Shown here in pieces: positions 57,785 through 64,000 of a stretch of 64,000 nt of DNA. The DNA comes from Heterohyrax brucei (taxonomy: Eukaryota; Chordata; Mammalia; Hyracoidea; Procaviidae): the NCBI GenBank assembly GCA_028571685.1, contig CM053140.1, positions 27,447,501 to 27,511,500 on the forward strand. Reading direction: 5' to 3'. Position 1 is the first letter of the stretch; every line of letters begins with the position of its first letter. The position numbers and the translations under genes were made by a program. The notes under the pieces were generated by a model, which did no database searches, was not told where the DNA came from, and saw nothing but the letters and a program-made list of their open reading frames with translations.

Positions 57785-57870
57785 AAAGAAGAAGGAGGAA
57801 GAAGAGGGTGAGGGGTGGGGAAGAAACAGGAAAAGGAGGAGGAGGAGGAGAACCAGGCAGATGTCCTCAG
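57785..57870 (+). repeat. GA-rich simple repeat after L1 poly(A)
   Basis: AAGAAGAAGGAGGAAGAAGA and GGAGGAGGAGGAGGAG around the L1 tail. Confidence 0.8.
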
Positions 57871-57929
57871 ATGAAGAAAGAGGAATAAAGGATACAAAAG
57901 TGTCCCCAGCCCCTCAGGGAAAATAATAT

Positions 57930-59690
57930 GGCTTTATTAGAGGTAGACTCATGAGACTACAGAGATGGCAGGTGTACCATGTTCATGGACAGGAAGACTG
58001 AGCCTCATAAAAACACTGGCCCTCCAAACCCATCTGTAGTTCCAGCACAATCTCAGTCAAGAACTTTCCCTGGAACCTAGTGAGATGATTTTTAAAATTG
58101 ACCTGAAACAGCAGAAGGTTGCAAATCATTGGCACATTTTTTCACAAGAACAAGTGACACTAACTGTCCTGCCAGATGTCAGGATCAGTGACAAAGCCTG
58201 TAATCAAGGCAAGGAGAATTTAGCACAAGAGGAAAAGCACTGACCAAGGAAATGGAATTAAATACCAAAGACAATCCTATGTGTGCCAAGAATTCTGCTC
58301 CAAGACAGAGGAAGTTTGTTTCAGCAGTGGGTGGGGAGAGGAGACTAATGTTCCACAAAGATAGTGGAAAATGGGAGTCTGTGTTGAAAACAGTGTCACT
58401 GGATTCCTTCTTCACACCATGCGCACAAGTCAGCGCCACATGGAGTAAGGACTGAAGTGCAAAAATATAACAAAATAAAGCCTTAAATGTTTTCGTAAAA
58501 ACAAAATGCAAACTGGACCTGTACCCTAAAGCTCATTGCAGCACTTTTCACAGTAGTGAAAACAGAAGCGTCCATCAACACATGAACCAGTAAACAAAAC
58601 ACGGCCTATACACGCAACGGAATGTTACTCAGCCATAAAGAGAAATGAAATCCTGATGCTCCCCACAACGCGGGTGGACCTGGGCAACATCATGCTGCGT
58701 GAAATCAGTCAGTTGCAAAAGAAGAAATACTGTATGATATCACTTAAATGAGAATAAGGAGATTTATAGAAACCAAATGTGCTGTCACCATGTGGGAAGG
58801 GCAAGAGGGGTCACATAACAATGTGTATGTGTAAATTTTTGTATGACAAACTGACTTGGATTATGAACTTTCAGTTAAAGCACAATTTAAAAAATACATA
58901 TATATACGTGTGTGTATATATATATACACACATATGTACACTGTATATATATATATATACATATACATGGAAACTGAAGCTTATTAGTGGTTACCAGGGG
59001 TGGAAGGAAGGGGGAAAGGGAAAGTTTTTGTTTGGGACGTCGAGTTTATGTCAATGGCAACATGTCGGCAAAAGATGTGTGTCACAACAGGAAAAATGTA
59101 ATCAGCGTCACCGACTTGTAAACGTGGAAGTTGTTGCAATGGTGAATGTTTTGATGGGTATATTTTCATCACAATTAAAAAACAAAAGTGGGTATATTTT
59201 AGAACTTGGGATAGGAAAAGATTTTCCAAACACAAACCAATAGACATTGTCATATAAGAAAAGGTTGATCGGTTTTCATATCTTAGTATGTTAATGGTTA
59301 AGACTTTGTTTTGATGAAAAGAAACCTTACAGAAAATAAGCAGACAAGTTATAAACTAAAGGGAGGTATTCACAATATACTCAACTGACAGAAGAATAGT
59401 ATCAAACACATATAGAGAATTCCTATAACTCATCACAAAGAACACAAACAACCCCACCAGGATCTCACAGAAATGGAAACGTACGAACAGCAAATGTACT
59501 GGGGTGTTTAACATCATTAGGATTCAGGAATATGCAAATTAAGGCATCAATTTGGTGCCATTCACTGGCAAAAGCTACGAAGTCCGATAATACCAACTGT
59601 TGGCAGATTCTGCAGGTACTCACACACAGCTAAGAGCAGATGGATGGTTTTGACATGTTGGAAAACTGCCCAGTGTTTCTGAGCGTGTCA
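57930..59690 (+). repeat. old L1 ORF2 and 3' pieces (plus)
   Basis: 57930-58500: AACCCATCTGTAGTTCCAGC, GGCAAGGAGAATTTAGCACA. 58510-58780: GAATGTTACTCAGCCATAAA, ATACTGTATGATATCACTTA. 58970-59220: TATTAGTGGTTACCAGGGGT. 59290-59690: GGAATATGCAAATTAAGGCA. All carry broken frames. They may be several insertions, and order is not strictly colinear. Confidence 0.7.
58895..58968 (+). repeat. TA/CA microsatellite
   Basis: ATATATACGTGTGTGTATAT, ATATATACACACATATGTAC, then TATATATATATATATAC. Partly self-complementary. Confidence 0.9.
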
Positions 59691-59804
59691 GGATGCGCAA
59701 TCCACCTTCTCCCAAGAGTCCAAGAGAGAATTATATGCCTCTCTTCTCCCTGCCCAGGTCCTGGATATTAATGTTTCTGGGAGGGCAGCTCTTGGTTAAA
59801 GGAG

Positions 59805-60205
59805 TGTGAGATTCCTGTGGTTGCTGTGCCACAAACTGATGTCTTAAAACAACAGAGACTTATTTGTTCTCTCACAGTTCTGGAGGTCAAAAGTCTGAAA
59901 TAAAATGCCAGCAGAGTTGGTTCCTTCTGGAGGTTCTAGAGAACAATCTGTTCCATGCAGTTCTCCTAGACTCTGGTGGCTCCTGGCAATCCTTGGAATG
60001 GCTGAAGCATTGCTCTAATCTCTGCCTGTCTTCACATGGCCTGCTCCTTGTGTGTATGCCTATGTCTTTCCATTTTTTATTTCTTATAAGGACACTTGTC
60101 ACTGGATTTAGGATTCACCCAAATCCAGGATGATCTTATCTGAAGATCCTGGCTTTAGTTACCTCTGTAAAAACGCTTTATTCAAATAAAGTGTCATTCC
60201 ATTTA
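59805..60205 (-). repeat. MLT1-type LTR (minus)
   Basis: TGTGCCACAAACTGATGTCT, TTAAAACAACAGAGACTTAT, CACAGTTCTGGAGGTCAAAA, TCTTATAAGGACACTTGTCA. Confidence 0.85.
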
Positions 60206-60399
60206 TTCAATTCAATTCAAGTCTAGTCTATTTATTCAAATGAAGTAGACATAACCTTTAATGCACTAACTGCCCATCACCCCAACCAAGGTTCAGAGGT
60301 CAGGTCCCTGAGTCTGTGATTCTCATTCTTGCTGCACCCACAGCTCCCAGCAAGGGTCTGGTGCACAGTAGGCTCAAGGAGGTGGCTGAGCAGTGAGTT

Positions 60400-60507
60400 G
60401 ACCCAGGCACCCAGTAGCTGGGGTTCAAATCCCAGCTATTCTAGCCAGAGCGTTAACCTTTCTGTGCATCAGTTTTCCTGGCCTGTAAAGAGGAGTTGAT
60501 AACAGTT
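60400..60507 (+). repeat. MIR fragment
   Basis: GGGTTCAAATCCCAGCTATT and GCATCAGTTTTCCTGGCCTG. Confidence 0.7.
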
Positions 60508-61172
60508 GCACATAATGGGTTGAAATGTGGCCCCAAAAGATACGTCCACCTGGAACCTCAGAATATGAACTTGTTTGGAAATATGGTCTTTACAGATGTC
60601 ATTAAGTGAAGAATTGCAAGACATGATCAATCTGCACTAGACTGAAAAGGAAAAGAGAAAAACCACTGAAGTAGAGTCGATCCCGACTCATGGCAGTCCC
60701 ATGTGTTACAGAGCAGAACTGAGTTCCACAGGTTTCCTTAGCTGTGACCTTCATGGAAGCAGGTTGCCAGGCCTTTCTTCCTGGTGTGCTTCTGAATGGA
60801 TTCGCACTGCCAGCTCCTTAGGTTAGAAGTTAAGCACAAACTATGCCACCCAGTAACTATTCCTAGATTAGGGTAGGCCCTAAGTCCAAAGATTTGTGCC
60901 CTTATAAAGAGACACAGAAAGAATACCACGTGACGACAGAGGCTGTGATCAGAGTGATGCGGCCAGAGCCAAGGAATGCCAGGGCTTGCTAGGAGCCACA
61001 AGAAGCTGTGACTCACAGAACAGACTCTCCCTCAGAGATTCCAGAAGGAACCAACCCTGCCGACATCTAGATTTCAGACTTCTGACCTCCAGGGCTGTGA
61101 AAGAATAGACTTCTGTCATTTTAACCCTCAGTGTGTGGTCATCTGCTATGGCAGCTCTGGGACACTAACATA
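60508..61172 (+). repeat. MLT1-type LTR (plus), split by an AfroSINE
   Basis: GGGTTGAAATGTGGCCCCAA, ACTTGTTTGGAAATATGGTC, TGCCCTTATAAAGAGACACA, TATGGCAGCTCTGGGACACT. Nearly full length apart from the SINE. Confidence 0.85.
60655..60850 (-). repeat. AfroSINE (minus) nested in MLT1
   Basis: CACTGAAGTAGAGTCGATCC tail, GAAGCAGGTTGCCAGGCCTT body, then the head complement to about 60850. Confidence 0.82.
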
Positions 61173-61220
61173 GACCCTTGAGGGACTGTTGCGATGATTC
61201 AGTTCCCCATACCTGCCAGC

Positions 61221-61425
61221 TCCAGGATCTCTGGGTGGCACAAACAGTTAAACCCTCAGCTACTAGTCCAGAGGTTAGCCATTCAAACCTACTGAGAAGC
61301 ACAGCAGAAGAGAGGCCTGGCCGTCTTCGTCTGTTACGATTACAGCAAAGAAAACCTTGTGGAGTAGTTCCATGCTGCATATAAGGTTGCCACGAGTTGG
61401 AAATCAGCCTGCAGGTTGCTGGTAC
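61221..61425 (+). repeat. AfroSINE, long-body type
   Basis: CTCTGGGTGGCACAAACAGT, AGCCATTCAAACCTACTGAG, GATTACAGCAAAGAAAACCT, GTTGCCACGAGTTGGAAATC. Confidence 0.87.
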
Positions 61426-61588
61426 ACCAAACCAAAAAACCCCACTGCCACTGAGTTGATTCCAACTCAGATATAGAGTAGAACTGCCCCATAGAGCTTC
61501 CAAGGAGAGCTTCATGGATTTGAACTGCCAACCTTTCGGTCTGCAGTCATAACACTTAATCACTACACCACCAGGGTTTCCTCCTGGT
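61426..61588 (-). repeat. AfroSINE, short-body type (minus)
   Basis: CACTGAGTTGATTCCAACTC to CACTACACCACCAGGGTTTC. Flanks CTGGTACAC and CTGGTATAC are a probable target site duplication. Confidence 0.88.
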
Positions 61589-62269
61589 ATACAGTAAGCG
61601 CTTATTGTACATGCACTGGGAGAATAAAATACATTACTCCAACCAAGCTTATAGCCAATGCCTGCTGTTGAATGTGTGAATGAATGACCAAGACTCAACG
61701 CATCCCAAGCCCTGAGGGCACCGCTCAGTGTCCCCAGGCCTCTGCTGTCCTGACCCCTGCTACCCTTTATCCCCTGGGTACAGGTCATTTCCTTGTTTTC
61801 CTTATACACAGATGCCAGGCCCAGGCACTAAGCAAACCTGCTGGGGCTGCACCAGGCCGGATGCTGTTTGCAAACCAAAACCCAGGTCTGTAACTTTGGT
61901 GATCTATTTGAAAAACCCACTGTTTCCTCCTTGTGAGAAAGTCTCCTCGTTGAGGTGGTATGGGGGAGGGGCAGGAGGAGCGGCAGGCAGACTCCACTCC
62001 CAGAGAACCTTGGGAGGGGCAGCTCTGTTCCAAGGCTCAGTTTCCCTGCCTGTAACTAGGGCAGTGCTGGGCGGAGGATTAGAGGCTGCTGGCTGCGGGT
62101 GTTAGACTCAGGAGTTCTGGAGAAGAGTCATGACCCTATTGGAGCCTTGGTTTCTTCATCTCTGAGCTGCTAAGAATCACATGGGCACCAGGGCTGCTTC
62201 GTAGGATTAAAGCACCTTTGCGAAACAGGAATCAAACCCCATTTTCCCTGTCAACATCTTCCCAGTGTA

Positions 62270-62560
62270 TTCCTTTGCACTTGAGGTGAAGACTAACCTC
62301 CTCCCTAAGGCTCCCAAAGCAAAGCATCTTGAGGCCCAGTTCCACCATTGTCCCACATCATCTCTCTCCAGCCTCCTTGGGAACACATAAGCTTATTCCC
62401 CCACCAAGACCTTTGCACAGCCTATGCCCTTGTCATATAAGACTCCCTTTCCCTCCTTCCCCTCACTCAGTCCTCAGATCCAATGCCACCTCTTCCAGGA
62501 AGCCCTCCCTCTGCCATGCTCACATCTCAGTTCATTGATAGCATTTTTCACTACCAGATG
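62270..62560 (-). repeat. L2 3' region (minus)
   Basis: AAGACCTTTGCACAGCCTAT, CCAATGCCACCTCTTCCAGG, AAGCCCTCCCTCTGCC. Confidence 0.65.
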
Positions 62561-62571
62561 CTGTGTTACAC

Positions 62572-62720
62572 ACGTTGTTGTTCATAGCCATCTAGTCAGA
62601 TCTGACCCAAGGTGGCCTCCCATGTGTGCTGAGTATACCTGTGGAACATAGAGTTTTCTTGGGTGTAGTCTTAACAGACTGATAGGCTTTCTTCTGTGGT
62701 ACCGCTAGGTGGTTTCACCC
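62572..62720 (-). repeat. AfroSINE (minus)
   Basis: TTGTTGTTCATAGCCATCTA, GTCAGATCTGACCCAAGGTG, CTGATAGGCTTTCTTCTGTG. Confidence 0.7.
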
Positions 62721-62929
62721 ATCTACCTCACCCTCCTCATTCTGTGAGCACCCCAAGAGCAGGGATTTGTCAGAATTATCCCTGTCTGAATCCCTAACCC
62801 ACGGCCAGAAGCACAGTGGGTCTCTGGTACATGACTGTTACATCAGCGTGTTTATGAGCACATTGCTTGAGGTCTGGTGGGGAGCCAGGAGGCAGGGACA
62901 CAGCCAAGAACAAAATGCAGACTTCTGGT

Positions 62930-63135
62930 GGTGTAGGAGGGAAGAAGAGTGTGGGAGGCATGGTGACGTTCGAGCTGAGAACTGAAGGAGGCGGAAGGGA
63001 ACCATGCAGTGTGTAGAGGAAAGATGGTTCCAGGCAGAGGGCACAGTCTGTGCAAAGGCCCTGTGGTGGGCGGCACAAGCCTGGTGTGTTGCAGAAGGCC
63101 AGTGAGGTTGCAGCAGAGAGGGCAGTGAGGGGAGA
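62930..63135 (+). repeat. L2 3' fragment (plus)
   Basis: TTCCAGGCAGAGGGCACAGT, CTGTGCAAAGGCCCTGTGGT, GAAGGCCAGTGAGGTTGCAG are the L2 hallmark phrases. Confidence 0.75.
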
Positions 63136-63182
63136 GGAGGGGAGGAATAATGAAGGTAGCAATAGGAATACTTTGGCTTACT

Positions 63183-63623
63183 GCCTTAGTCATATAGAGC
63201 TGCTTTAACAGAAATACCACAAGCGGATGGCTTTAAAAAAAGAAATTTTATTTTGTCACAATTCAGTAGACTAAAAGTCCAAATTTAGGGTGTCAGCTCC
63301 AGGGAAAGGCTTTCTTTGCTGAATCTGGAGGAATGCCTTTGTCATCAATCTTCCCCTGCGCTGGAAGCTTCTGAGGTGCAGGGACCCCACTCTTTTCCAA
63401 AGGAAAAGCTCAGTTTCTTCATATCTCAAGAGACTGCCTCAAGGCACAAAACAGTCTTACACACTGAATCCTGTCCCACCAACACAACTGCTGCCCATCC
63501 ACCTTCATTAATATTGTAGAGGCAGGATTTACAACATGGAAGAACATCCCACCATGCCAGGAATCATGTTCGAGCTAAATTGCTGCACAGATTTTGGGGG
63601 GAACACAATTCAATCCATGACAC
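63183..63623 (-). repeat. MaLR-like solo LTR (minus)
   Basis: Nearly complete, about 440 bases: TTAGTCATATAGAGCTGCTT to GGGAACACAATTCAATCCAT, GACA. Same family as 27062-27592 and 38168-38608. Confidence 0.85.
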
Positions 63624-63732
63624 TTACTATGAGGTTGGTGGGAGCCATGGAGGGTTCTATGCAGAGGAGGGACTCAGGTTACTAATAGTAGGAACAATCT
63701 GTGAGGAATAAGGAGAGACATAAAGAGACCAG

Positions 63733-64000
63733 TGTCTTAGTCAGCTAGTGCTGTTATAACAGAAATACCACAGCTGGATGGCTTTAACAAACAGCTCTTT
63801 ATTCTTTCTTGGTCTAGCAGGCTAGAAGTCCAAATTCAGAGCACCAGCCTCAGGGCAGGCTTTCTGTCTGTTAACTCTGGTGGAAGATCCTTGACATCAA
63901 TCTTTCTGTAGTCTAGGAGCTTCTCCGCATAGGAACTTTGTGTCCAAATGATACACTCCACTCCTGGCATTGTTTTCTTAGTGGCATGAGGTTCCTCTGT
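63733..64000 (-). repeat. MaLR-like LTR (minus), cut by the window edge
   Basis: TTAGTCAGCTAGTGCTGTTA, TACCACAGCTGGATGGCTTT, GCAGGCTAGAAGTCCAAATT. Continues past the window. Confidence 0.82.

Larger units (their letters stand above)
34601..64000. other. intergenic region 3' of ARRDC2
   Basis: No exon of a known gene was recognised in 29 kb. In particular, no fibronectin type III WSXWS-like reading frame of IL12RB1 was seen. Stretches such as 44.2-51.2 kb and 54.7-56.7 kb are largely non-repetitive with old L2 or MIR scraps and simple repeats. The longest open frames there lie in CT, CA or GA runs and are not credible genes. Confidence 0.6.

Noticed and set aside
34601..64000. Search for IL12RB1 exons, expected next in human order on the opposite strand
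   Set aside because: No minus-strand frame with cytokine-receptor hallmarks was recognised. The gene probably lies beyond the window.

Overview
The window is mammalian nuclear DNA: two multi-exon genes with canonical GT-AG introns, both on the + strand, set in a dense field of transposon remnants. The short repeats are tRNA-derived AfroSINEs (head TGGCACAGTGGTTAAG, internal GTTCGAATC, tail GAGTCGGAATCGACTCGACGGCA-like), and the long ones include an RTE LINE whose 3' end resembles the SINE tail. That combination points to an afrotherian, most likely a paenungulate such as an elephant. The species call is inference from repeat content. No bacterial, plasmid or phage features are present, and I found no undescribed multi-gene system.

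Layout. 1-2.9 kb: 5' flank or 5' intron of KCNN1 with SINE and MIR repeats. 2.9-22.2 kb: the whole coding region of KCNN1 (SK1 small-conductance calcium-activated potassium channel), nine coding exons including a 9-nt microexon, 544 codons with the microexon and 541 without. 22.2-24.4 kb: short intergenic gap. 24.4-34.6 kb: ARRDC2 (alpha-arrestin), with two alternative first coding exons (24.86 kb and 30.11 kb) that splice in the same phase into seven shared exons, giving 401- and 406-residue proteins. This order matches human 19p13.11 (KCNN1 then ARRDC2), where the next gene, IL12RB1, lies tens of kb further on. 34.6-64.0 kb: no gene recognised. It is an intergenic stretch of nested RTE LINEs, palindromic mariner elements, MaLR-like solo LTRs, old L1, L2 and MIR pieces, AfroSINEs and simple repeats.

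The two genes are not a functional unit. KCNN1 encodes a neuronal afterhyperpolarisation channel gated by calmodulin. ARRDC2 encodes a membrane trafficking adaptor that recruits NEDD4-family ubiquitin ligases through PPxY motifs. Two core CTCF motifs in divergent orientation (20.8 kb minus, 29.05 kb plus) bracket the KCNN1 3' end and ARRDC2 promoter 1a, and could separate regulatory domains.

The most informative small features are the KCNN1 microexon, a 16-codon upstream ORF ending two bases before the KCNN1 start, the twin ARRDC2 promoters that both carry TGACTCA, a SINE with a tRNA-Gly-like head, and a family of mariner elements that are near-perfect long palindromes. Exon edges were set by reading frame, splice consensus and recalled family sequence. 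Repeat edges are approximate, usually within about 20 bases.
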